Shown here piece after piece: positions 47,572-56,626 of a stretch of 64,000 nt of DNA. The position numbers were made by a program, and so were the translations under genes. Below the pieces are notes generated by a model that saw only the letters and a program-made list of their open reading frames with translations, did no database searches and had not been told where the DNA came from. Source of the DNA: Vibrio sp. SNU_ST1 (GTDB lineage: Bacteria; Pseudomonadota; Gammaproteobacteria; Enterobacterales; Vibrionaceae). The stretch spans positions 2,418,001-2,482,000 of the forward strand of contig NZ_CP130748.1 of NCBI RefSeq assembly GCF_030563405.1. The letters run 5' to 3'. Positions within the stretch are counted from its first letter, which is position 1, and the number at the start of each line of letters is the position of its first letter.

Positions 47572-48348
47572 TTACTTGAGGTGATCCCAAGAAATGTTGG
47601 ATACCAGACGGCAATCATCACACTTGAAATAGAAAATATCGTGGATCGGCGCATCTAGCAGCCATTCGCCACCACATTGCGGACATTTACGCTCTTTTTC
47701 AGCTTTTAAGCTAATGCCGCCCACACGGTACAAGTAGTAATACGTTGGGATCTTAGTGAGATACTCAATGCGCCCTCTTAAACCCCAACCGCGTTTAAAC
47801 AATACACTTTTGGTATCGCTAATCTCGGTCAACGTTGCATGCTCCGCACGGCAACCACCACCCATTTGGACTTCATCGCAGGCCTGCCATTCGGTCTGCC
47901 ATTTCAACACGGCTTTATGGTCACCATTAAAAGTCGGTGGATTGCGGTACAAAGGGATCGGCAATAAGCTCTCACCACTGCGCAGCGGTGAACAGGTATG
48001 CACGAATGTCGTGTATAACACCTGCCAACTTGGTGTTTCATCTTCGGCTGCTTCTTCGGAATTAAGATCTCGGCCAAGCAGACGCATCTTAGGCGCTAAT
48101 AAACTCGCCGCAGATAAGCGCTCGAAACAGACTTTGACGAAATCTGAATGATTACGTGGGTGTAAGCTATCTTGCTCCGGACACACAACGCGAACATAAA
48201 ATTCGCCGTCACCCATCACGATTGGAAACTCACGACCTAACACTTGTCCGTTATAACGAAGTGCATCCATCAAGCCATTAACTGCCTTGTCGACAGCGCT
48301 TACCGTTGTGTTATCAAAACACTCAAATTGAAGTTCTAGTACGTACAT
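47572..48348 (-). CDS. Zn-ribbon-containing protein (DUF2310 family)
   Basis: 258-residue cytoplasmic protein of unknown function. The C-terminus has a CxxC...CxxC zinc ribbon (CPQC near 219 and CDDC near 242). The larger N-terminal part includes GGGCRAEHATLTEISD and GWGLRGRIEYLTKIPTYYYLYR, recognised from the DUF2310 proteins of vibrios. The ribbon suggests nucleic-acid or protein binding, but this is not shown. It starts 4 bases after the syd stop, so the two form an operon. Confidence 0.85.
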   Translation of the reverse strand: MYVLELQFECFDNTTVSAVDKAVNGLMDALRYNGQVLGREFPIVMGDGEFYVRVVCPEQDSLHPRNHSDFVKVCFERLSAASLLAPKMRLLGRDLNSEEAAEDETPSWQVLYTTFVHTCSPLRSGESLLPIPLYRNPPTFNGDHKAVLKWQTEWQACDEVQMGGGCRAEHATLTEISDTKSVLFKRGWGLRGRIEYLTKIPTYYYLYRVGGISLKAEKERKCPQCGGEWLLDAPIHDIFYFKCDDCRLVSNISWDHLK

Positions 48349-48352
48349 CTAT

Positions 48353-48898
48353 TTATACCGCTGGTTGTAACTTTTCTAAAAATTCTGCCAATGTCTCGGC
48401 TAACACATCACGATTTTTGGTGCCTAAACGCTCTAGGATCACGTTACCCGTTAGGTTACAGATAGAGATAACATCCAGTTCAGCATCAGTCGCGGCAATG
48501 AAAACCGTTGGTTTTAGCTTCAAACGACGCTGAGTCACTAGGTGACCTAAGATGTTTTCTTGTAGGCATTCAAAATCTTCATCACTCCAAATCTGTAACA
48601 GAGTCAGTTCGTTACCATCAAAAGTCGCGTTCATATCCGCACTAAATTGTGCGCCGTAGAAAGTCTTGACGTCTTCATGCAGAGTCAGCTCAATACCAGT
48701 TTCAACATTGGTGAAATCTGCGAATTGCTCACGTGGATAGTGTTTCCACAACACGGCATCACCACTCTTTTCTTCTACGCATGGCGATACGATGTCCACT
48801 AACTCCTCATTACGAGGTAAGCTTTGGTGTTGCTGCTGCCACGCGTCAACGTATCGCTGACTGAAAGAAAGTAGTGCGTCTTGAGCGCGTTGAGTCAT
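48353..48898 (-). CDS. syd: SecY-interacting protein Syd
   Basis: Peripheral inner-membrane protein that binds SecY and is linked to quality control of the SecYEG translocon. 181 residues, same as E. coli, with [26 protein letters not shown] (about 51-76), [10 protein letters not shown] near 80, [20 protein letters not shown] near 98 and [16 protein letters not shown] near 132. It is divergent from queF, a pair also adjacent in E. coli. Confidence 0.94.
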   Translation of the reverse strand: MTQRAQDALLSFSQRYVDAWQQQHQSLPRNEELVDIVSPCVEEKSGDAVLWKHYPREQFADFTNVETGIELTLHEDVKTFYGAQFSADMNATFDGNELTLLQIWSDEDFECLQENILGHLVTQRRLKLKPTVFIAATDAELDVISICNLTGNVILERLGTKNRDVLAETLAEFLEKLQPAV

Positions 48899-49029
48899 GA
48901 AAATCTCCTAAACACAAAATAATAAATAGAATCCGAGCCCTTTCCGTGCCGATTAAGCGATGACTTAATGACAGGGTAATGGGGATTCAGTAAAATCGAC
49001 CCCATTCTAATCGAATTTGAAACGAAAGT

Positions 49030-49875
49030 ATGAGCAAATATTCTGACGCAAAAGAGCTAGCGGGTTTAACCCTTGGCCAAAAAACTGAGTACTCTAACCA
49101 ATACGATGCAAGTTTATTGCAACCAGTACCTCGTAGCCTTAATCGTAATGATCTTGCGCTAAACGGAGAGTTACCTTTTGTTGGTCATGATATTTGGACG
49201 ATGTACGAGCTTTCGTGGCTAAACACCAATGGCTTACCACAAGTGGCTGTTGGTGAAGTGTTCATTCCGGCAACCAGCCAAAATTTGATTGAGTCAAAAT
49301 CTTTCAAGCTGTACCTAAACAGCTACAACCAAACTCAGTTTGAAAACTGGGATCAAGTCACTGAGCGTCTAACTCAAGATTTGTCGGCATGTGCAGGCGA
49401 ATCTGTGATTGTGAATGTAAACTCAGTAACCGATTACACCAACCAAACTATCGTGACGATGGAAGGTGACTGTATCGACAATCAAGACATCCAAATCGCG
49501 AGCTATGATTTTGAAGCGTCACTGCTTGAAGGTGCAGCTGGCGAGCAAGAAGTAGAAGAGACTCTACATAGTCACTTATTGAAGTCGAACTGCTTAATCA
49601 CCAACCAACCGGATTGGGGCAGCGTAGAGATCGCATATTCCGGTAAGCAAATTGACCGTGAAGCTCTGCTACGCTATTTAGTTTCTTTCCGTGAGCACAA
49701 TGAATTCCACGAACAGTGTGTTGAGCGTATCTTCACTGACATCATGAAATACTGTTCACCATCGAAGCTAACCGTATTTGCACGTTACACGCGTCGTGGC
49801 GGTCTGGATATCAATCCATACCGTTCAACTGAGCAAGATAGACCAAGCCACAATAAGCGTATGGCTCGCCAATAA
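49030..49875 (+). CDS. queF: NADPH-dependent 7-cyano-7-deazaguanine reductase
   Basis: Reduces preQ0 to preQ1 in queuosine synthesis. The 281-residue protein is the long two-domain (YqcD-type) form, close to E. coli (282). The catalytic cysteine lies in [16 protein letters not shown] near 188, and the substrate-binding Glu is in [10 protein letters not shown] near 230. The N-terminal half (about 1-140) is the degenerate tunnel-fold repeat with [16 protein letters not shown] near 94. I see no preQ1-type riboswitch in the short upstream region. Confidence 0.96.
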   Translation: MSKYSDAKELAGLTLGQKTEYSNQYDASLLQPVPRSLNRNDLALNGELPFVGHDIWTMYELSWLNTNGLPQVAVGEVFIPATSQNLIESKSFKLYLNSYNQTQFENWDQVTERLTQDLSACAGESVIVNVNSVTDYTNQTIVTMEGDCIDNQDIQIASYDFEASLLEGAAGEQEVEETLHSHLLKSNCLITNQPDWGSVEIAYSGKQIDREALLRYLVSFREHNEFHEQCVERIFTDIMKYCSPSKLTVFARYTRRGGLDINPYRSTEQDRPSHNKRMARQ

Positions 49876-49932
49876 TCGGCGTGAACCGCCCACACTTATT
49901 TGAACCTACCAAATCTTTAAAGGGACATTGAA

Positions 49933-52191
49933 ATGCGTTGGTTATACGTTGTTAGTCTATTCATTTTAAGCTTAAGCACATCGGTTAATGCGTCGGTCTA
50001 TTCGTCGGCGCTCCTCAATGAAGCCAATAACTTGGTTGAGATAGAACCGAGCCAAGCAAAACGAATGGCTAACAGCTACCTAACGCTACGTATCCTTTCA
50101 GATCAACGCGAGAAGAGCCCGTCAGCTATTTCTCGTGAAGAGGCCGACTCTTCGATTAGAACCCCAAACAGCAGTATCGATGCGTACAAGATCTTAGCGA
50201 AAGCAGAGTTTAATCTAGGCAACATTCGTATTGCGATTCAGCACATCGACAAAGCCTCTGAGCTAGCAAAAACCTATAAGCTTGAGTATTTAAAGTTGGA
50301 TCTGGAAATACTCAAAGTTAGGCTACTTTGGCTTACGGACAGAAAATCTGCCCAAGCAGAATCAGAGCTAAAAAAAATAGAAACAAGCTTAGAGTCGGTT
50401 AATAAGACCTTACGCCTGACGGAAGGGATTACCTATCGCTTAATCATGTTGAAAGCCGACATTTCCTCTTATAACAACAACATAGGGGAAGCAGAAAAAC
50501 TCTATCAAGAAGCAAAAACTTACCTAGAACAGCGTCACTCAGAAAAAGTCGTCATTGACTATCACATCACCGTCGGCGAGTTTTATCTTACCCATAAAGA
50601 GTACAACCATGCACTATCTGAGTTATTGTACGGCTACTGGAAATCAGTAGAAGGTAACCTGAGTTCGCGCTTGGCTAAAGTAAACCGCCTACTTGCACAG
50701 CTTTTCTTTGAACGCCAAGTATTAGATAAAGCTCTAGAGCACCTGTCTCAAGCCGCTGACTTTTACGATAATTTTGAAAGCTCTCCCATATTAGCGCAAG
50801 TACTAAAAAAGATGGGTGATGTGTACTTCTTTCAAGGCAAATATAACCTTGCCCTCGTGCACTTTTTCAATGTCCTTGATCATGAGAGTACCGACCGAGA
50901 CATCCAGCAAGTCATTGATATTCGTCTAAGTTTATCTGCGACTTACTTACGACTTTATAACTACCCTCTAGCTGAGCAATATCTCGCACGGGCCCTTGAA
51001 TTGCTAGAGTATTCCGACATACCTAAATTAGAAGGCCGCGCTGCACTCTTATCGGCAGGGTTGGCTTACCATCTACAGGAAAGCGAAGATGTCATCAAGC
51101 ATGCTACACGTGCGCTAGAGATTTCGCGTCAAGTAGAAAACATGCATCTGTCGCAACGCTCGTACTACTTGCTCTCTTTGGGTTATGAACAAGCGGGGCT
51201 TCCACAACAAGCGTTAGCAAACCTCAAGCAATACAATATCCTTGTCTCTTTAGAACAACAAAAACTCAACCGTGTTGGTGAGGACGCATTCCGCCAACAA
51301 AAAGAGTTTGCCGAACAAACACTGCACTATGCAGGTCAAGAGCAAGAATTAGAGAAATACAAACTTGAGCACCATAAATTCCAGAAAATATCGTTCGCCT
51401 TATTTTTATTTAGTATTGTCTTGTTCTTCTTTGTGCTACGCCGAGGCTACATCATTCAGACATTAGTCACGGAAATGGATTCACTGCGTACCGACCTATT
51501 CACACACTCACGCTCAAAGCTTCCCAATCTAAGAATGCTGAACGCGAAGCTATCAAACTCACTAGAACAAACCAGCCAAAACTTCGAACAATGGCAACTT
51601 GGTGAACTTATTCATGAGCCACTCAATGACCGTTTACGCTTTGTGATGATTGATTTACCGTTCTTACGAAATATGTACACACAGAACGGTTATAAAGCAG
51701 GTTTAGAACTCGAAGATGCTTTCGGCGAGTTCCTTAAATCTAAGCTAGAAGGCCCCGCGCGCGTCTACCATTTCTCCGATGCGAACTTGCTTTATATCGA
51801 ACCAAATGCTGACCGGGATCTATCACCTGAGGCCATGTTCAGGAAAATTCAATCTTGGGTAAATCACTTCGAACCAGAGCGAAACATTAACCGAACAGTC
51901 CGCATGGGCATCGCTGACTACCCATTCTTACCACGTGCTTACACCGCAATTAACGACCAAGAGTTGCTTGATGTACTATTGATGTCGACCAATCTGGCTC
52001 GAGAAATCAGTCTCAAAGAACGCAGTAGCCAATGGGTGTACCTTAAAGCCATCGATAATGCACCAGCGGCGAGCCTTGCAACGGGTAACATAAGAGAAGC
52101 TTGTAAACATGCGATTAATCAAGGGTTAATAAAGATACAGTCATCTCATCAGAATGAGGACAATATCAAAAAAATACTAAAAGATGACTAA
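49933..52191 (+). CDS. TPR membrane protein with degenerate GGDEF domain
   Basis: 752 residues: signal peptide (MRWLYVVSLFILSLSTSVNA); a long periplasmic region with tetratricopeptide-like helices (about 65-450, for example ILAQVLKKMGDVYFFQGKYN); a short coiled segment; one membrane helix near 484-503; and a cytoplasmic C-terminal domain (about 515-710). That domain keeps the GGDEF fold outline (KLPNLRMLNAKL for D-x-L-T-x-L-x-N-R, VMIDLPFLRNMYTQNGY for the D-x-D-x-F-K segment), but the active site is ARVYHFSDANLLY with no GGDEF and no metal-binding Asp pair. It is probably an inactive signalling domain that could bind or scaffold. It precedes a GGDEF cyclase gene in the same direction. Confidence 0.85.
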   Translation: MRWLYVVSLFILSLSTSVNASVYSSALLNEANNLVEIEPSQAKRMANSYLTLRILSDQREKSPSAISREEADSSIRTPNSSIDAYKILAKAEFNLGNIRIAIQHIDKASELAKTYKLEYLKLDLEILKVRLLWLTDRKSAQAESELKKIETSLESVNKTLRLTEGITYRLIMLKADISSYNNNIGEAEKLYQEAKTYLEQRHSEKVVIDYHITVGEFYLTHKEYNHALSELLYGYWKSVEGNLSSRLAKVNRLLAQLFFERQVLDKALEHLSQAADFYDNFESSPILAQVLKKMGDVYFFQGKYNLALVHFFNVLDHESTDRDIQQVIDIRLSLSATYLRLYNYPLAEQYLARALELLEYSDIPKLEGRAALLSAGLAYHLQESEDVIKHATRALEISRQVENMHLSQRSYYLLSLGYEQAGLPQQALANLKQYNILVSLEQQKLNRVGEDAFRQQKEFAEQTLHYAGQEQELEKYKLEHHKFQKISFALFLFSIVLFFFVLRRGYIIQTLVTEMDSLRTDLFTHSRSKLPNLRMLNAKLSNSLEQTSQNFEQWQLGELIHEPLNDRLRFVMIDLPFLRNMYTQNGYKAGLELEDAFGEFLKSKLEGPARVYHFSDANLLYIEPNADRDLSPEAMFRKIQSWVNHFEPERNINRTVRMGIADYPFLPRAYTAINDQELLDVLLMSTNLAREISLKERSSQWVYLKAIDNAPAASLATGNIREACKHAINQGLIKIQSSHQNEDNIKKILKDD

Positions 52192-52309
52192 TTTGCGAGC
52201 GGTTAAACGTTGTAGGTCGTGACCTTATTTTTAGTTTTGTTATTATCAAGGTCACGGAATTTCATCTAAACGATCGAGTACGGTCTACGCGGCGCTAATT
52301 AATACATCT

Positions 52310-53875
52310 ATGGGCATTCTTGAAAAAGACATTCAGGCGCAACTCCACCAGCTGAAATCTCAGTTGGAGCAAGTCCGCTTGACGCAAAGAGATACCTCGT
52401 TCAAATTTATTCGAGAACAGAAAGTTCTAAAGCGTATCGTTACATCTTTAAGTGATGCATGTGTTGGCAGCAACACTCATTTAGATGAAAATCTCACAGC
52501 CCTTAGGGAAGAGCTCGAAAAGAAAAAAGACATTAGCTCAATGATCCCCAAGTTGGCAGTATTAGAAAGGATGCTCAAGCAAAAAACGTTGGCTATGGAT
52601 AAACAGAACGGATATCTGGATGATAGTATTAAGCACAGTGGGGAAACGCTGCAGCGTATAACAGGCCTTCCGGCACAGCTAAAGCGCGATCTAAGAAACT
52701 TACTTAGCTTCTCCGAGTGTCATGGCAGTCAAAAAGTCGACCATGCCATGAAACTTCTCAGCATTTATGAACGTGCCATTAAGATTATGGCAAACAACTC
52801 ACGCACTCATTTTGCCGACATAGCTCAATCAACTGAACAAGAGCTCCTTTCCGAACTATCAAACGAATTACAGCATCTGATCACTGAACTCGACTTCGAG
52901 GGTGAATCGGGAGATCTACTGACCGATATTCGAGCGAAGTTACTACTTGGTGTTTCAACACAAAACCTACTTGAGCTAGCACTTCAGATCCTCAAACTGG
53001 TGATTGATGGCACGAGCCTAGAGCGTAAGCAGTCTGAACAATTTATCGAACAACTCAATTCCTCGCTCGCTTCTAGTATCAAAACAGCAGATCAAAACGC
53101 CGACCAGAGCCAAAGCTATTTTGAACATCGCCAAGGTCTTAATTCAGAGTTGAATGAACTTGTTACTAAGAGCCAAAGCTCTGTTGATAAAGCAACGGAC
53201 ATTGATAACTTAAAACTTTCGATAAACCCGCTGCTCAGTGAAATTGCCTCTCTTTCAGAAAGACTGAATCACGCAGAACAGAAAGAACAAGCTCTAATAG
53301 AAAGAATGAGCTACGGAAAAAACCAGTTAGATTCGCTCTATGAAGTCACCCAAGATTATCGTAAGCGCCTAGAAGATCAGGCTCAGCGTATGCTGCTTGA
53401 CCCTCTGACTAAGATCTACAACCGTACCGCCTTCACGGATCGTTTAGAGTTAGAATATCGTCGCTGGATTCGCGCACAACACTCACTAAGAGTCGTGCTG
53501 TTAGATATCGATAACTTCAAAGCAATTAATGATAGCTTTGGCTATACCGCAGGTGACAAAGCACTCAAGATCATCGCAAGAGCGATCACCAAAGAAATTG
53601 GTACTACCGATACTGTCGCTCGATTTTCTGGTGAAGAGTTCATCTTGCTACTCCCCGAGCAAAGCGATGAATATTGCCATCAAGTGACTCAAAGCATCCA
53701 GAATCAAGTCAGCCGCTTACCTTTCAAATTCCGTGACCAACAAATCACAATTACCTTGTGCGCGGCAAGTACTCAGTTTAAAGAGTCAGACACACCTGAA
53801 GAAGTATTAGAACGACTCAATAAAACACTAAACAAAGCCAAACAGCGCGGTAACAACCAACTGGTTTGGGACTAA
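52310..53875 (+). CDS. GGDEF diguanylate cyclase with SGEEF active site
   Basis: 521 residues without a signal or clear membrane segment. The N-terminal 350 residues are almost all helical and heptad-like (starting MGILEKDIQAQLHQLKSQ), suggesting a coiled-coil sensor or oligomerisation part. The C-terminal GGDEF domain begins DPLTKIYNRTAF near 363, has the metal region LLDIDNFKAINDSFGYTAGD near 398, and VARFSGEEFILLLPE near 437. SGEEF replaces GG(D/E)EF; related Ser and Ala variants have been reported active. The I-site RxxD position reads GTTD, so product inhibition there is probably lost. The ATG has a poor ribosome binding site. Confidence 0.88.
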   Translation: MGILEKDIQAQLHQLKSQLEQVRLTQRDTSFKFIREQKVLKRIVTSLSDACVGSNTHLDENLTALREELEKKKDISSMIPKLAVLERMLKQKTLAMDKQNGYLDDSIKHSGETLQRITGLPAQLKRDLRNLLSFSECHGSQKVDHAMKLLSIYERAIKIMANNSRTHFADIAQSTEQELLSELSNELQHLITELDFEGESGDLLTDIRAKLLLGVSTQNLLELALQILKLVIDGTSLERKQSEQFIEQLNSSLASSIKTADQNADQSQSYFEHRQGLNSELNELVTKSQSSVDKATDIDNLKLSINPLLSEIASLSERLNHAEQKEQALIERMSYGKNQLDSLYEVTQDYRKRLEDQAQRMLLDPLTKIYNRTAFTDRLELEYRRWIRAQHSLRVVLLDIDNFKAINDSFGYTAGDKALKIIARAITKEIGTTDTVARFSGEEFILLLPEQSDEYCHQVTQSIQNQVSRLPFKFRDQQITITLCAASTQFKESDTPEEVLERLNKTLNKAKQRGNNQLVWD

Positions 53876-54089
53876 GGCTGCCCTAGATTTAATTTATTTC
53901 ATTTTTTCAAATACTTATCACATACCATATCCCTCAATGTTTGCTAAGCTAATGATTAACATTCGCTTAACAAGCATTCTTCGCAAGCAATGCCGTATCT
54001 AAATCACTGAGCAACGCTGTCGTAACCGTTTCGTCTGGTTAACTCTCACCCCCTTTAACCAAACACTTTCAACGTTAGCTTCTCACCTC

Positions 54090-54123
54090 GAACTAAAGGG
54101 CCACTTCCAACGTCCCTTAGTTC
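54090..54123 (+). promoter_or_regulatory. Hairpin in the ppnN 5' leader
   Basis: GAACTAAAGGG (54090-54100) and CCCTTAGTTC (54114-54123) can pair with a single bulged base. The hairpin ends 9 bases before the AAGGAGG ribosome binding site of ppnN. There is no T run, so it would affect translation or stability rather than terminate transcription. Confidence 0.5.
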
Positions 54124-54142
54124 CTTTCAACAAGGAGGCACT

Positions 54143-55510
54143 ATGATCACTCATATCAGCCCTGCCGGTAGCATGGATTTACTCTCTCAACTTGAAGTTG
54201 AGCGTCTTAAGAAAACCGCATCTAGTGATCTGTACCAGCTTTATCGTAACTGTACGTTAGCGGTACTCAACTCGGGTAGCCACACCGACAACTCCAAAGA
54301 GCTGCTCGATAAATATCAATCGTTTGATGTTGAGGTCGTCCGTCGTGAGCGCGGGATCAAACTCGAACTGAGCAACCCTCCAGAACATGCCTTTGTGGAT
54401 GGTGAAATCATCAAGGGTATCCAAGAACACTTATTCTCAGTGTTGCGTGACATTGTCTACGTCAACATGCATCTTGCAGACAACCAAAGACTCAACCTGA
54501 CCAATGCCACTCATATTACCAACCTTGTATTTGGCATTTTGAGAAATGCTGGCGCACTTACGCCAGGTATCGAACCTAACCTGATCGTGTGTTGGGGGGG
54601 TCATTCAATTAATGCCACTGAATACCAATACACTCGCGAAGTGGGTAATGAACTTGGCCTACGTGAACTGAATATCTGTACCGGTTGTGGACCCGGGGCA
54701 ATGGAAGGGCCAATGAAAGGGGCTGCAATTGGTCACGCTAAACAGCGCTATACAGACCACCGTTACTTAGGGCTAACTGAACCATCAATCATTGCTGCTG
54801 AGCCACCAAACCCGATAGTGAACGAACTGGTGATCATGCCAGATATCGAGAAGCGTCTTGAGGCATTCGTTCGTATGGCGCATGGCATCATTATTTTCCC
54901 CGGTGGTCCAGGTACGGCTGAAGAGCTGCTGTATATCTTAGGGATCATGATGCACCCAAATAACGTCGACCAACCAATGCCGATAGTTTTAACGGGCTCA
55001 AAAGAGAGTGAAGCTTACTTCCGTTCTATCGATAAGTTCATCGGCGAAACCTTAGGGCCTGATGCGCAAAAACACTATGAGATCGTAATTGATGACCCAG
55101 CACGCGCTGCGAAAATCATGAAGCAGGCAATGCCAGATGTACGCTCTCACCGTAAAGAAACTGGGGATGCCTACAGCTACAACTGGTCACTGCATATTGA
55201 ACCTGAGTTCCAACTGCCCTTCGACCCTACACATGAATCTATGGCGGCGCTTGATCTGCATATGGATCAGAAAACAGAAAGCCTTGCGGCGAATCTACGT
55301 AAAGCGTTCTCTGGGATTGTGGCTGGTAACGTCAAAGCTGAAGGTATTTTGGAGATAGAGAAGCATGGCCCCTTCCTGATTGATGGCGACAAAGAGCTGA
55401 TGACAAAAATGGACCAGCTGCTGAATGACTTTGTTGAACAACATCGAATGAAACTGCCGGGCGGCACTGACTATGTTCCTTGCTATAAAATCATGCCTAG
55501 CAGCGAATAA
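54143..55510 (+). CDS. ppnN: Pyrimidine/purine nucleotide 5'-monophosphate nucleosidase
   Basis: Hydrolyses nucleoside monophosphates to base and ribose-5-phosphate; the E. coli enzyme is activated by (p)ppGpp, linking nucleotide salvage to the stringent response. The 455-residue protein (E. coli 454) has the central LOG-like domain with [16 protein letters not shown] near 179 and [22 protein letters not shown] near 252, flanked by the N-terminal and C-terminal PpnN domains. It has a strong AAGGAGG site. A run of seven G (54594-54600) encodes Trp-Gly-Gly and could be prone to slippage, but the frame is intact here. Confidence 0.95.
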   Translation: MITHISPAGSMDLLSQLEVERLKKTASSDLYQLYRNCTLAVLNSGSHTDNSKELLDKYQSFDVEVVRRERGIKLELSNPPEHAFVDGEIIKGIQEHLFSVLRDIVYVNMHLADNQRLNLTNATHITNLVFGILRNAGALTPGIEPNLIVCWGGHSINATEYQYTREVGNELGLRELNICTGCGPGAMEGPMKGAAIGHAKQRYTDHRYLGLTEPSIIAAEPPNPIVNELVIMPDIEKRLEAFVRMAHGIIIFPGGPGTAEELLYILGIMMHPNNVDQPMPIVLTGSKESEAYFRSIDKFIGETLGPDAQKHYEIVIDDPARAAKIMKQAMPDVRSHRKETGDAYSYNWSLHIEPEFQLPFDPTHESMAALDLHMDQKTESLAANLRKAFSGIVAGNVKAEGILEIEKHGPFLIDGDKELMTKMDQLLNDFVEQHRMKLPGGTDYVPCYKIMPSSE

Positions 55511-55604
55511 CGGCAAGTAACTGATAACAAGCCACAAGCATAAAGTTAAACAAGTCATGACGTTTACGTCACCAAAGTTTCAACTCACCAAGTGATACGT
55601 TACT

Positions 55605-55630
55605 ATAAGGGGCTAGCAGCCCCTTATTTA
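55605..55630 (+). terminator. Terminator-like hairpin between ppnN and xni
   Basis: ATAAGGGGCT and AGCCCCTTAT form a perfect 10-bp stem with a 3-nt loop, followed by TTATTG. The T run is weak, so some read-through into xni is possible. Confidence 0.65.
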
Positions 55631-55651
55631 TTGCCTATTTAGTGGAAACTT

Positions 55652-56425
55652 ATGTCTATCCATCTTGTTATTATCGATGCCTTGAACCTCATCCGACGCG
55701 TGCACTCTGTTCAGCCGGACCCAACCGATATTGCAAGAACCATCACCACGACTGCTCGTACTCTTAATCGCATCCTAAACGAATCAAAGCCCACTCATAT
55801 CATTGCGGTATTTGATCATCATTTACAAGATCGAGGTTGGCGCGCGGAAGTCCTCCCCGCTTATAAGCAAAACCGTAAGCCGATGCCAGAACCATTGATG
55901 AAAGGTCTCGATGCGATTCAACAAGCTTGGTGGGAATTAGGGATTGATTCACTGCTCTCTGACGGCGATGAAGCGGATGATCTAGTTGCAACATTGGCAA
56001 AGAAAGTCGCTGACCACGGAGAAACCGTCACTATCATTTCGACAGATAAGGGCTATTGCCAACTGTTGTCTCCAACGCTACAAATCCGTGATTATTTCCA
56101 ACACCGTTGGTTAGATAAGCCCTTTATCGAAGCGGAATTTGGCGTAAAGCCAGAGCAACTGGCTGATTACTGGGGATTAACGGGCGTCAGCTCAAGCCAA
56201 GTCCCCGGAATTCCAGGTATAGGGCCAAAAGCAGCCAAAGAGATATTAACGACATACCCTGATATCGAAACAGCATTCCTAGCTGAAGACCTACCGAAAA
56301 AATATCGTAAGAAGTTCGATGAACACATTGAATCGGCACGTGTATGTAAGCGAGTATCAGCGCTCAAAACCGACATTGATCTTGGATTTAATCTGCAAGA
56401 TATCCGCTATGAAGCTGTGTCTTAA
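55652..56425 (+). CDS. xni: Flap endonuclease Xni (ExoIX-like)
   Basis: 257-residue homolog of the DNA polymerase I 5'-nuclease domain; in E. coli a structure-specific flap endonuclease. Metal-binding aspartates are in MSIHLVIIDALNLIRR near 9, GDEADDLVATLA near 104 and STDKGYCQLL near 128. The helix-hairpin-helix GVSSSQVPGIPGIGPKAAKEIL is near 181-202. The family has fewer metal ligands than Pol I. Gene order ppnN-xni resembles E. coli with sdaCB missing between. Confidence 0.93.
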   Translation: MSIHLVIIDALNLIRRVHSVQPDPTDIARTITTTARTLNRILNESKPTHIIAVFDHHLQDRGWRAEVLPAYKQNRKPMPEPLMKGLDAIQQAWWELGIDSLLSDGDEADDLVATLAKKVADHGETVTIISTDKGYCQLLSPTLQIRDYFQHRWLDKPFIEAEFGVKPEQLADYWGLTGVSSSQVPGIPGIGPKAAKEILTTYPDIETAFLAEDLPKKYRKKFDEHIESARVCKRVSALKTDIDLGFNLQDIRYEAVS

Positions 56426-56517
56426 TCCGACGTTACCAATTTCGTCACTAGAAGCTAACAGTTACAAATCAATCATTTACAAATAAAAAAGTTAGAAACT
56501 CAATCATTAGAAATCAG

Positions 56518-56548
56518 AAAAGCCTTAGTCTGAACTAAGGCTTTTTTG
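56518..56548. terminator. Terminator between xni and the TonB receptor gene
   Basis: AGCCTTAGT and ACTAAGGCT form a perfect 9-bp stem with a CTGA loop, followed by TTTTTTG on the plus strand and by a shorter T run on the minus strand. It serves xni and possibly the converging receptor transcript. Confidence 0.85.
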
Positions 56549-56626
56549 TTGTTTCATTTTAAGACGCAACATTGCACTTATACTGATAACTCTCTATTTC
56601 TAGAGTAACTTTCAGCTAAGAGCAGA

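Noticed and set aside
48899..49029. preQ1 riboswitch before queF
   Set aside because: The spacer is short and shows no recognisable preQ1 aptamer hairpin with a following A-rich pairing segment.
54594..54600. G7 run in ppnN as a phase-variation switch
   Set aside because: Seven G is short for a contingency locus, ppnN is a housekeeping gene and the frame is intact.
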